Positions 34,907-42,497 of a DNA stretch of 64,000 nucleotides are shown one piece after another. The notes beneath the pieces are model-generated. The model did no database searches and had not been told where the DNA came from. It saw only the letters and a program-made list of their open reading frames with translations. Position numbers and translations under genes: made by a program. How positions within the stretch are numbered: the stretch's first letter is position 1; the number at the start of each line of letters is the position of its first letter. The stretch lies in assembly GCF_013328815.1 (NCBI RefSeq), contig NZ_JABUHN010000005.1:248001-312000 (forward strand). Direction: 5' to 3'. This stretch comes from Tabrizicola fusiformis. GTDB lineage: Bacteria > Pseudomonadota > Alphaproteobacteria > Rhodobacterales > Rhodobacteraceae.

Positions 34907-35884
34907 ATGCCGCGGCTGCGGGATCTGGGTTATGGCATCGGCCAGTATCCGACTGGCCCGCTGAATGCGATTACCGATGTGGCGGGGGTGACCGTGGGCC
35001 ATGTCACCCTGATTGAAGGGGACCGCACCCGCACGGGGGCCACGGCCATCCTCGCCCATCCCGGCAATCTCTTTCAGGACAAGCGCCCGGCGGCGCTTGC
35101 CGTTCTGAACGGCTTTGGCAAGTTCGCGGGGGCCACGCAACTGGCCGAGCTGGGCCAGTTGGAAACGCCGATCCTCTTGACCAATACGCTGGCCGTGGGC
35201 CGGGCGGTTGAGGCGATCAACCGCCATGTGCTGGACCAGCCGGGCAATGAGCGGGTGACTTCGCTGAATGCGGTGGTGGGCGAAACCAATGACAGCCGGC
35301 TGAACGATATCCGTGCCGCACGCCCGACGGTGGCCGAATTGCGGGCGGCGATAGATGCCGCACGGGGCGGGCCGGTGGCCGAGGGCGCCGTGGGGGCGGG
35401 CACCGGGACGGTGGCTTTCGGGCTGAAGGGCGGCATCGGCACCGCCTCGCGGCTGGTCGGGGGCCATGTGCTGGGTGTGCTGGTGCAGGCCAATTTCGGC
35501 GGCCATCTGCGGGTGGACGGGGTGCCGGTGCAGAACCTTGCGGCGCATGATGCCGATGGCTCCATCGTGATCGTGCTGGCGACCGATGCGGCGCTGGACG
35601 CCGCCGGTCTGCGGCGGCTGGCCACCCGCGCCTTTGGCGGGCTGGCGCGCACCGGGGCGGCGCTGTCGCATGGCTCGGGCGATTATGCGCTGGCGTTTTC
35701 GACGCAGGCCCGGCCCGAGACGCAGGCGCCCGCGCAGCTTTCCGCCCTGTTCGAAGCCGCCATCGAGGCAAGTGAAGAGGCGATCCTGAATGCGCTGACC
35801 ATGGCCGAGGATATGGCGGGCTATGACGCGGGGACCGGGCAGGCCAGCCGCTTTGCCGCGCTGCGGCTGCCGCGCAAAACTTGA
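34907..35884 (+). CDS. P1 family peptidase (DmpA-like)
   Basis: The 325-residue protein fits the DmpA/L-aminopeptidase family, which self-cleaves before a Ser or Thr that becomes the N-terminal nucleophile. The family blocks ITDVAGVTVGHVTL, AVVGETNDSRLNDI, GAVGAGTGTVAFGLKGGIG and AHDADGSIVIVLATDA are present. The Gly-Ser in ADGS is the expected cleavage site, by analogy. Substrates are N-terminal amino acids of peptides, or beta-peptides in some members. The ATG at 34907 follows gaggga. A bidirectional terminator follows. Confidence 0.85.
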   Translation: MPRLRDLGYGIGQYPTGPLNAITDVAGVTVGHVTLIEGDRTRTGATAILAHPGNLFQDKRPAALAVLNGFGKFAGATQLAELGQLETPILLTNTLAVGRAVEAINRHVLDQPGNERVTSLNAVVGETNDSRLNDIRAARPTVAELRAAIDAARGGPVAEGAVGAGTGTVAFGLKGGIGTASRLVGGHVLGVLVQANFGGHLRVDGVPVQNLAAHDADGSIVIVLATDAALDAAGLRRLATRAFGGLARTGAALSHGSGDYALAFSTQARPETQAPAQLSALFEAAIEASEEAILNALTMAEDMAGYDAGTGQASRFAALRLPRKT

Positions 35885-35889
35885 ACAAG

Positions 35890-35920
35890 CTTCGCGGAGG
35901 GAAAAAGCCCCTCCGCGAAG
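35890..35920. terminator. bidirectional terminator between P1 peptidase and DUF1127
   Basis: A perfect 12-bp stem CTTCGCGGAGGG / CCCTCCGCGAAG with an A-rich loop lies between convergent genes. Confidence 0.75.
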
Positions 35921-35926
35921 AGTTCC

Positions 35927-36133
35927 TCAGGCGCGGACAGGGTGTACGCGCTGGGGGAGTGAGTGGAAGCGGGCCGCATCCGACAGCATCCGGCCGCGAT
36001 CCAGCCCCAGATGCATCGCCGCCAGATCGTCGCGGTTCATCCCGATGTCGGCCAGCAGGTGGTCATCCTGTCGCGCCAGCAGGAACGCGGTCGAATGGCG
36101 CAACTGCAGAAGAGAAAGGATATGGCGGAACAT
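35927..36133 (-). CDS. DUF1127-like small protein
   Basis: The 68-residue protein has an N-terminal helix (MFRHILSLLQLRHSTAFLLA) and the DUF1127 core LLADIGMNRDDL followed by a basic, Arg/His-rich end. DUF1127 (YjiS-like) proteins are small and basic; some alphaproteobacterial members bind RNA and affect stress or phosphate use. It is divergent from a LysR gene with 67 bp between, an arrangement often seen in Rhodobacteraceae. LysR likely regulates it. Confidence 0.75.
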   Translation of the reverse strand: MFRHILSLLQLRHSTAFLLARQDDHLLADIGMNRDDLAAMHLGLDRGRMLSDAARFHSLPQRVHPVRA

Positions 36134-36200
36134 GACGGGTCTCCTGTGTCAGACCCCGGTTTTGCCATGGGCGTTGACATTTCACAAACGAATAGGTTTC

Positions 36201-37109
36201 ATGGGTGACATCAGGAATATTCATGGCAAACCGATGATCGCGCCGCCCGACAGCGACCTTTTGCGCAGCTTTCTTGCGGTGGCCGATACCGGATCGGTGA
36301 CGGCCGCCGCCGACCGGCTGGGGCGCACGCAATCTGCCGTCAGCCTGCAGATCAAGCGGCTGGAAGACAGCCTTGGCCAGCCCCTGTTCGAGCGGTTGCC
36401 GCGCGGCGTCGCACTGACACCCCGGGGGGCGCAACTGATGCCCTATGCGCGGCGGATCACGGCCCTTCTGGAGGAGGCGGCTCTGGCCCTGCGGGTCAAG
36501 CCGCTGGTGGGGCCGGTGCGGGTGGGCATTCCCGATGAATATTCCGGCACCGTCCTGCCCCGGGCCCTGTCGGCCTTTGCCGAGCGCCACCCCGAGGTGG
36601 AGGTTTCGGTGCGCTGCGACCATTCCGAGCCGCAGTTGCAGGCGATGGATTCCGACGACATCGATCTCGCCGTGATCTATGACTGGAGCTATGTCGGCGA
36701 GGGCGAGGTTCTGTGCATCGACCCGACGGTCTGGGCCACCTCGGTCACCCATCAGCAGCATCTGCGGCGGCCACTGCCGGCGGCGGTCTTCATGCGGTCG
36801 GACTGGTGCCGCGATTTCGCTGAACGCTCGCTGGATCAGCAGGGGCTGCCGTGGCGGGTGGCTTTTGAATGCGACGATGCGGGCGCGATGCGGATGGCAG
36901 TGCAGAACGGGCTGGCGATTGCGCCGATTTCCCGCTCGACCATCCCGGTCGGATGCCGCGAGCTGACGGCGGCGGATGGGTTTCCCATCATCGATAGTTC
37001 GCGCGTTTTGCTGCGGCGCAATCCGCGCGGCACCTCCGAGGCGATCGAGGGCATGGCGACCATGCTGCGCGAGGCATTCCGCCCGCTGGCGGAACGGGTG
37101 GCGGTGTGA
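36201..37109 (+). CDS. LysR family transcriptional regulator
   Basis: The 302-residue protein has the N-terminal winged helix (DLLRSFLAVADTGSVTAAAD, then RLGRTQSAVSLQIKRLEDSL) and a LysR substrate domain from about residue 95. The ATG at 36201 gives MGDIRNIHGK; the frame is open upstream but runs into the DUF1127 gene on the other strand. A TTGACA box at 36174 and an AT-rich stretch lie in the divergent gap. The ligand is unknown. Confidence 0.88.
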   Translation: MGDIRNIHGKPMIAPPDSDLLRSFLAVADTGSVTAAADRLGRTQSAVSLQIKRLEDSLGQPLFERLPRGVALTPRGAQLMPYARRITALLEEAALALRVKPLVGPVRVGIPDEYSGTVLPRALSAFAERHPEVEVSVRCDHSEPQLQAMDSDDIDLAVIYDWSYVGEGEVLCIDPTVWATSVTHQQHLRRPLPAAVFMRSDWCRDFAERSLDQQGLPWRVAFECDDAGAMRMAVQNGLAIAPISRSTIPVGCRELTAADGFPIIDSSRVLLRRNPRGTSEAIEGMATMLREAFRPLAERVAV

Positions 37110-37149
37110 CAGTCCGGGGCAAATCCAGCCAGATCAGCCGGAGTGCCCG

Positions 37150-37737
37150 ATGCGCCTGACCGCCCCCCTTGCCCTGATTGCCCTGACCTGCGGCACCGCC
37201 GCCCGCGCCGATCAGGCGGCGGCGGTTGCGGCCTTTACCGGCGCGTTTTCCAGCTATTGCAGCGCCGCTTTCCTTGAGGATGGCAGTCTGGTCGATCCGC
37301 CGCTTCGCCATGACATGACCTCGCCCGTGACATGGGGCGGCGATCCGGTGCCGGTGACCCTGTGGGAGTTTCGCTGCAACATCGGCGCCTATAATGTGCA
37401 GACCGTGTTCTTCAGCGACAGCGAGAGCAGCGGTCTGATGCCGCTGTCCTTTGCGCGGCCCGATCTGGACGTGGTGCTGGAAGACCCCGAGAATTACGAA
37501 GGCCCGGTGAAAGAGGTCCGCATCGCGGGGTATTCGGCCAGTTCCTATGTGGTGAATGCCAGTGTCGATGCCGCTGCGGGCACGATCAGCGAATATTCGG
37601 CTTGGCGCGGTATTGGCGATGCCTCTTCCGCCGCGGTCTGGACGCTGGTGGATGAGGCGTTCCGCCTGACCCGTTTTGATGTTGACCCAAGCTATGACGG
37701 CGAGGTGACGCCGAAAACGCTGGTCAGTTTCCCGTGA
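37150..37737 (+). CDS. DUF1176-like secreted protein
   Basis: The 195-residue protein has a signal peptide (residues 1-20, ending in GTAARAD). The body contains AAFTGAFSSYCSAAFLEDGS and AYNVQTVFF, then DVVLEDPENYEGPV, and ends VDPSYDGEVTPKTLVSFP. DUF1176 is a periplasmic family of unknown function; I place it there with moderate confidence. The following ogt starts with GTG inside its stop (GTGA), so both are probably coupled. Confidence 0.6.
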   Translation: MRLTAPLALIALTCGTAARADQAAAVAAFTGAFSSYCSAAFLEDGSLVDPPLRHDMTSPVTWGGDPVPVTLWEFRCNIGAYNVQTVFFSDSESSGLMPLSFARPDLDVVLEDPENYEGPVKEVRIAGYSASSYVVNASVDAAAGTISEYSAWRGIGDASSAAVWTLVDEAFRLTRFDVDPSYDGEVTPKTLVSFP

Positions 37738-38183
37738 CGCTGCGCGCGGCCCTGCTGACGCCCCTTGGCCGGCTGGTCGTGGGCGAGACGGAGGGGGTGA
37801 TCACCTCGCTGCGCTGGTCCGATGAGGGGGCTGCGGATGATAGCCCGCTGTTGCGGCAGGCTCTGGCGCAACTTGCCGGGTATTTCGCCGCAGAACGCCA
37901 GACCTTCGATCTGCCACTGGATTGGGGGGAGGGGCTTCATGCAAGGGTGCGGCGGGCGATGGCCGCTATCCCCTTCGGCCAGACCCGCAGCTATGGCGAG
38001 ATTGCCCGCGCGGTCGGTGCCCCGGCGCAGGCGGTGGGGCAGGCGTGCGGGGCCAATCCGGTGCCGGTGATCATTCCCTGCCACCGGGTGCTGGGTGCCG
38101 CCGGTCTGGGCGGTTTTTCGGCGCGGGGCGGGGTTGAGACCAAGGCGGCCCTCTTGCGGCACGAAGGCACGCTGCTGCTCTAG
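37734..38183 (+). CDS. ogt: methylated-DNA-protein-cysteine S-methyltransferase
   Basis: Ogt removes methyl groups from O6-methylguanine in a one-time transfer to its own Cys. The 149-residue protein has the active-site motif PCHRV in NPVPVIIPCHRVLGAAGLGG and the DNA-binding helix FGQTRSYGEIARAVG. The GTG start at 37734 overlaps the upstream stop. The absence of an Ada domain fits Ogt rather than Ada. Confidence 0.92.
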   Translation: MTLRAALLTPLGRLVVGETEGVITSLRWSDEGAADDSPLLRQALAQLAGYFAAERQTFDLPLDWGEGLHARVRRAMAAIPFGQTRSYGEIARAVGAPAQAVGQACGANPVPVIIPCHRVLGAAGLGGFSARGGVETKAALLRHEGTLLL

Positions 38184-38316
38184 CCTCTCAGGGTGATTCC
38201 AGAGGGCGGGCACCGGCCAGTCCAGAACCGCGCGGCCTTGCCCTGCCGCGCAAGGCTTTGTAACGGTTCCATGACGGGCAAGGGCCAGCGGGGCCGACGG
38301 GCAGGCGGGGTATCGG

Positions 38317-39153
38317 GTGAGCTTCTGGGTCATGGCGGCGGTCCTTGGATCGGCCTTCCTGCATGCGCTGTGGAATTCTCTGATCAAGGTCGGAACCTCG
38401 CGCCTTGGCGCCATGGTGATCCTGTCCATCGGCGAGGTGCCGATCGGGCTGGCTGTGCTGGCGACGCGCCCGGCGCTGGAATGGAACGTGGCGCCTTGGG
38501 TTCTGGCGGCGGGTTGCGCGCATTTCTTCTACAAGTTCTTCCTGACCTACGCCTATGAACGGGGAGACCTCAGCCGGGTCTATCCCATTGCGCGCGGCAC
38601 GGCGCCCTTGGTGGTGGGGCTGGTGTCGGGGGTGTTCCTGAAAGATGTGATCACGCCGATGGAATATGCCGGGATCGCCATTTTGGGCGCCGGTATCCTG
38701 TTGATGGCGCAGGGGGTTTTTGCCAGCGGCGAGAACCGCAAGCTCTTGCCCTATGCGCTGGGCTCTGCCTGTGCCACGGCAACCTACACGCTGATCGACG
38801 GTTCGGGCGCGCGGGTGGCGGGCGATGCGGTGGCCTATGTCGCCTGGGTCTTTGTGGTGGACGGGCTGTTCTTCGCGCTGGGGATGCTGGCATGGAAGGG
38901 CATCGACGTGCTGCCGCGCCAGCGCAAGGCATGGGGCGTGGGCTTCATCGCTTCGGCGGCCAGCTATGGCGCCTATGGCGTTTCGGTCTGGGCCATGACC
39001 ATCGCGCCCATCGCCCTAGTTGCGGCGCTGCGCGAAACCTCGATCCTTTTTGCCGTGCTGATCGGCTGGCTGGCCTTTGGCGAGCGGATGACGCGGGGCA
39101 AGGCGCTGGCGGCGCTGGTGATCGTCGGTGGCGTGATGGTGACGCGGCTTTAG
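38317..39153 (+). CDS. EamA/DMT family transporter
   Basis: The 278-residue inner-membrane protein has about ten hydrophobic segments in the two-repeat EamA layout, with the family-like YAYERGDLSRVYPIARGTAP block and GIAILGAGILLMAQG. DMT proteins export metabolites such as amino acids or purines; the substrate is unknown. The start is GTG at 38317; ATG at 38332 is an alternative. It is convergent with pcs, 9 bp apart. Confidence 0.85.
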   Translation: MSFWVMAAVLGSAFLHALWNSLIKVGTSRLGAMVILSIGEVPIGLAVLATRPALEWNVAPWVLAAGCAHFFYKFFLTYAYERGDLSRVYPIARGTAPLVVGLVSGVFLKDVITPMEYAGIAILGAGILLMAQGVFASGENRKLLPYALGSACATATYTLIDGSGARVAGDAVAYVAWVFVVDGLFFALGMLAWKGIDVLPRQRKAWGVGFIASAASYGAYGVSVWAMTIAPIALVAALRETSILFAVLIGWLAFGERMTRGKALAALVIVGGVMVTRL

Positions 39154-39162
39154 GGCGCGGGG

Positions 39163-39867
39163 TCAGCTTATGCGGCGGACCTTGGCCGGAAAGACCTGCT
39201 GCGCGATCCCGGCGAGGCAGAGGTAAAGCGAGCTTGCCACCAGCCCCCAATGCGCGACCGAGCCTTCGGCGAAATCCACCCAAGCCGCCCAGGCGGCAAA
39301 AACCACCCAAGCCAGCGACACTGGCAGCGTGACCTCGCGCCAGCGTTTGGTGCGGGTGGGGTGGACGAATTTCAGGTTCAGGAACATCGCCACCGTCAGG
39401 AAGCTGACCACGACAAGGATCGTCGTCGGATTGGGGTCCAGCGCGAACAGCACCAGAACCACCATGTTCCAGCAGGCCGGAAAGCCGGAAAAGCTCTTGT
39501 CCTTGGTCTTCATCCGCGTATCGGCGAAATAGATGACCGAGCCGTAGCAGATCACAATGATGGCAAACCAGCCGGTCCAGCCATCCAGCATCCCCGATTT
39601 GAACAGCGCATAGGCGGGGATGAAGACATAGGTCAGGTAATCGACGATCAGGTCCATCAGCACGCCGTCATAGGTCGGCCAGTTGCGCGGCGTGTCCCAG
39701 CGCCGGGCCAGCGGCCCGTCGATCCCGTCCACCAGAAGCGCCACCACCAGCCAGAGGAACATCAGGCTCCACTTCTCTTCGACGGCGGCCAGCATGGCAA
39801 ACATCGACAGAACTGCGCCCGAAGCGGTCAGCAGGTGGACGGAGAGGGCTTTGAGACGGATATCCAT
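39163..39867 (-). CDS. pcs: phosphatidylcholine synthase
   Basis: Pcs makes phosphatidylcholine directly from CDP-diacylglycerol and choline in the inner membrane. The 234-residue protein carries the CDP-alcohol transferase motif in LVDGIDGPLARR and GVLMDLIVDYLTYVF, with the Asp residues that bind metal, and several membrane segments. The start at 39867 gives MDIRLKALSVHLLTASG. It would make choline available in the medium useful for membrane lipids. The neighbours are unrelated. Confidence 0.85.
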   Translation of the reverse strand: MDIRLKALSVHLLTASGAVLSMFAMLAAVEEKWSLMFLWLVVALLVDGIDGPLARRWDTPRNWPTYDGVLMDLIVDYLTYVFIPAYALFKSGMLDGWTGWFAIIVICYGSVIYFADTRMKTKDKSFSGFPACWNMVVLVLFALDPNPTTILVVVSFLTVAMFLNLKFVHPTRTKRWREVTLPVSLAWVVFAAWAAWVDFAEGSVAHWGLVASSLYLCLAGIAQQVFPAKVRRIS

Positions 39868-39917
39868 GGCATTTCTTCGCGCAAAATCGGGTGTCCCGCA
39901 AGGAGTCAGGCAAGGTT

Positions 39918-40850
39918 TCACGCCCGGGGGTGGGCCTTTTCATAGACCTCCATCAGCCGCGCCGCATCCACAGCGGTATAGGCTTGAGTGGTGGAGAGCG
40001 AGGCATGGCCGAGCAATTCCTGAATGGCGCGCAGATCGCCGCCCGCCGACAGAAGGTGCGTGGCAAAGCTGTGGCGCATGGCATGGGGCGTGGCACTGGC
40101 CGGCAAGCCCAGTTGCATCCGCGCCTTCTCCATCACCAGTTGCACCAGCCGCGGGTTCAGCGCCCCGCCCCGCGCGCCGCGAAACAGCGGCCCGTCGCGG
40201 TCCAGCGCATAGGGGCAGAGCGCAGCATAGCGGGCAATCGCCGCCTGCGCCGCGGGCAGGGTGGGCACCAACCGCTCCTTGCCGCCCTTGCCGATGATGC
40301 GCAGCACCTCGGGCAGCGGATGGGCCGCGCCGGTCAGCCCCAGCGCCTCGGAGATCCGCAGGCCCGAACCGTAAAGCAGGGTGACCACCGCCGCGTCGCG
40401 CGCCGCGATCCAGTCCACGCGCGCCTGATCGGCCACGGCGCCGATCAGATCGACGGCGGCCTCTTCCGACACCGGGCGGGGCAGGCGGCGGCGATACTTC
40501 GGGCCGCGCGCCGCCAGAAGGGCAGAGACATCGCCGCCGTCATGGTCATTCACCCAGGCAAGGAAACCCTTCACCGCCGAAAGCCCCCGCGCCCGCGAAC
40601 GGGCAGACAGGCCGCGCTTGGTCTCGGCCGCCATCCAGCTCCGCAGATCGGTCGCAGGCAGGGCACAAAGTGCGCCGCGTCCGGCAGCCCCGCCGTGATG
40701 CCGCGCCAGAAAGCCCAGAAACCCGCCGACATCCCGGGCATAGGCATCAAGCGTATTCTTCGCCGCCCCGTCCAGCGCGCGCAGATGGTCCAGCCAGTCC
40801 GACAACGCCTGTCGCCAGGCGGGTGACAGCGCAAGGCTGTCCGCGGTCAC
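39918..40850 (-). CDS. xerC: tyrosine recombinase XerC
   Basis: XerC resolves chromosome dimers at dif. The 310-residue protein has the SAM-like N-terminal domain (about residues 10-95) and a catalytic domain with Arg in LLYGSGLRISEALGL, the Lys region IIGKGGKERLVP, HAMRHSFATHLLSAGG with His-x-x-Arg, GHASLSTTQAYTAV and the catalytic Tyr in TQAY. The GTG start at 40850 overlaps the TGA of the DUF484 gene. The open frame further upstream is antisense noise. Confidence 0.92.
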   Translation of the reverse strand: MTADSLALSPAWRQALSDWLDHLRALDGAAKNTLDAYARDVGGFLGFLARHHGGAAGRGALCALPATDLRSWMAAETKRGLSARSRARGLSAVKGFLAWVNDHDGGDVSALLAARGPKYRRRLPRPVSEEAAVDLIGAVADQARVDWIAARDAAVVTLLYGSGLRISEALGLTGAAHPLPEVLRIIGKGGKERLVPTLPAAQAAIARYAALCPYALDRDGPLFRGARGGALNPRLVQLVMEKARMQLGLPASATPHAMRHSFATHLLSAGGDLRAIQELLGHASLSTTQAYTAVDAARLMEVYEKAHPRA

Positions 40851-41539
40851 GACAGCCAGCGGCGCATGGTCCGCTCGAAAATGCCCGCGAAAAAGCCCAG
40901 AAGGTCGGTGCCATGGGTCGGTTTGAACTGATGCGGGTCTTCGGCCCCCAGCGCCAGCATCCCGGGCAACCGGCCCTTGCCGAAATCCAGCTTCATCAGC
41001 GCCTCGGAGCGGACCCAGCCCGCCCGCTCGCCATAAAGCGCATCCGATTGCGGCAAGACCTGCCGCAGCACGACGGGGCGCAGCGGCACGTTGCGCCCGC
41101 CCGAGACATAATCCTGCACAAAGCCCGGCTCGGCGACATACAACACGTCGCCCAGACGGCGCAGCGCCGGGTCTTCGGCATCCTGCACCGATTCCAGCAC
41201 CAGCCGCACGCAATCCACCCGCAGCGTCTGCGCCACATCCCCCGCCAGCGCCTTGAGGAAATCCTCGAAACTCAAAGGGTCCAGCAGTTGCAGAATGGCG
41301 CGATGCACCTGATTGGTGCCGGCAAGGTTTTCATAAGCCGCCGCGATCACCGTGCGGTGGGTATCCTCCAGCCGGTCCAGCCGCGATTCCAGCCGTTCCA
41401 TTGCAATGCCGCGCAGATCGACGATGTTCGACCCCATCAGCCGCTCGTTCGCGCCGATCAGGGCGTTCATCACATCGCGGTCTTCGAGTAAAGCATCGGG
41501 CTCCGCAAGAATGCGGTCCCGCAAATCCTGGTCGATCAT
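40847..41539 (-). CDS. DUF484 family protein
   Basis: The 230-residue cytosolic protein has an N-terminal helical region with IAMERLESRLDRLEDTHRTV and a GAF-like body. DUF484 genes often precede xerC in Proteobacteria, as here with a 4-bp overlap (GTGA), so the two are co-translated. The function is unknown, possibly linked to recombination. The ATG at 41539 follows a weak ggcagc site. Confidence 0.88.
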   Translation of the reverse strand: MIDQDLRDRILAEPDALLEDRDVMNALIGANERLMGSNIVDLRGIAMERLESRLDRLEDTHRTVIAAAYENLAGTNQVHRAILQLLDPLSFEDFLKALAGDVAQTLRVDCVRLVLESVQDAEDPALRRLGDVLYVAEPGFVQDYVSGGRNVPLRPVVLRQVLPQSDALYGERAGWVRSEALMKLDFGKGRLPGMLALGAEDPHQFKPTHGTDLLGFFAGIFERTMRRWLS

Positions 41540-41634
41540 GCTGCCCCTGACGGTTCTTGCTGTTGGGCGCATGATAGCAGGGCCGCGCCCGCTGCGCCTC
41601 ATTTTTCTGCATGTGCCCCGCCCCGGCTTCGGAT

Positions 41635-41706
41635 GCCTCCGGCGGGGATATTTGGGCCAAGATGAATGCACGGCGATTTCATCTTGGCGATAAATATCCC
41701 CCGCGG
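41635..41706. repeat. dispersed repeat element as an inverted pair
   Basis: The direct copy (gcctccggcgggg, then gatatttgggccaagatgaa, 41635-41666) is followed by an inverted copy (tttcatcttggcgataaata, 41677-41706), making a long imperfect hairpin. It sits downstream of the transaldolase-like gene and upstream of the DUF484 gene on the minus strand. Confidence 0.85.
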
Positions 41707-41736
41707 AGCGTCCGGCGGCCGGGGCGGGTGCTGTCT

Positions 41737-42390
41737 TTACAGGATCTTCTGGCCGGTCTTGGCCCAATCCTTCATGAACTGCTCCAGCCCCTTGTCGGTC
41801 AGGGGATGGCTGGCCAGCGCCTTGATCACCGAAGGCGGCGCGGTCATCACATCTGCGCCGACCAGCGCGCATTGCGTGACATGGTTGGCCGAGCGGACAG
41901 AGGCGGCGAGGATCTGGGTTTCAAAGCCATAATTGTCATAGACCTGACGGATGTCCGAGATCAGCTCCATCCCGTCGAGGTTGATGTCATCCAGCCGCCC
42001 GATGAAGGGCGAGATGAAGGTGGCGCCGGCCTTGGCCGCGATCAGCGCCTGATTGGCCGAGAAGCACAGGGTCACGTTGACCATCTTGCCTTCGCCCGAC
42101 AGCACCTTGCAGGTTTTCAGCCCGTCCCAGGTCAGCGGCACCTTGACCGCGATGTTCGGCGCGATTCCGGCCAGCTTGCGGCCTTCGGCGATCATCTCGT
42201 CTGCGGTCAGCGCCACGACTTCGGCCGAGACGGGGCCGGAGACGAAGCTGCAGATTTCCTTGGTGACTTCGAGAATGTCGCGGCCCGATTTCAGGATCAG
42301 CGAGGGGTTGGTGGTCACGCCGTCCACCATGCCCAGATCGTGCAGTTCGCGGATGGCATCGACGTCGGCGGTATCGACAAAGAACTTCAT
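41737..42390 (-). CDS. transaldolase-like/fructose-6-phosphate aldolase family protein
   Basis: The 217-residue protein belongs to the short transaldolase family (TalC/Fsa, class 3B). The Schiff-base Lys sits in [13 protein letters not shown], with [14 protein letters not shown] and [15 protein letters not shown] as supporting blocks. It could act as transaldolase in the pentose phosphate pathway or as an aldolase; sequence alone does not decide this. The ATG is at 42390, with priA divergent from it. Confidence 0.88.
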   Translation of the reverse strand: MKFFVDTADVDAIRELHDLGMVDGVTTNPSLILKSGRDILEVTKEICSFVSGPVSAEVVALTADEMIAEGRKLAGIAPNIAVKVPLTWDGLKTCKVLSGEGKMVNVTLCFSANQALIAAKAGATFISPFIGRLDDINLDGMELISDIRQVYDNYGFETQILAASVRSANHVTQCALVGADVMTAPPSVIKALASHPLTDKGLEQFMKDWAKTGQKIL

Positions 42391-42497
42391 GGGGCGGTCT
42401 CCGGCAGGTTGGGAATGGGGGTTGGAATGCGGTTGCGGGGGGTTTACCTGAAACCACGCGGGGGCGAAAGCCTTGTGGTAACGCTAACGGAGGTGCC

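Noticed and set aside
39918-41213. 431-codon xerC with long N-terminal extension
   Set aside because: The extra part is antisense-like Ala/Gly/Arg sequence over the DUF484 gene; GTG at 40850 fits the family.
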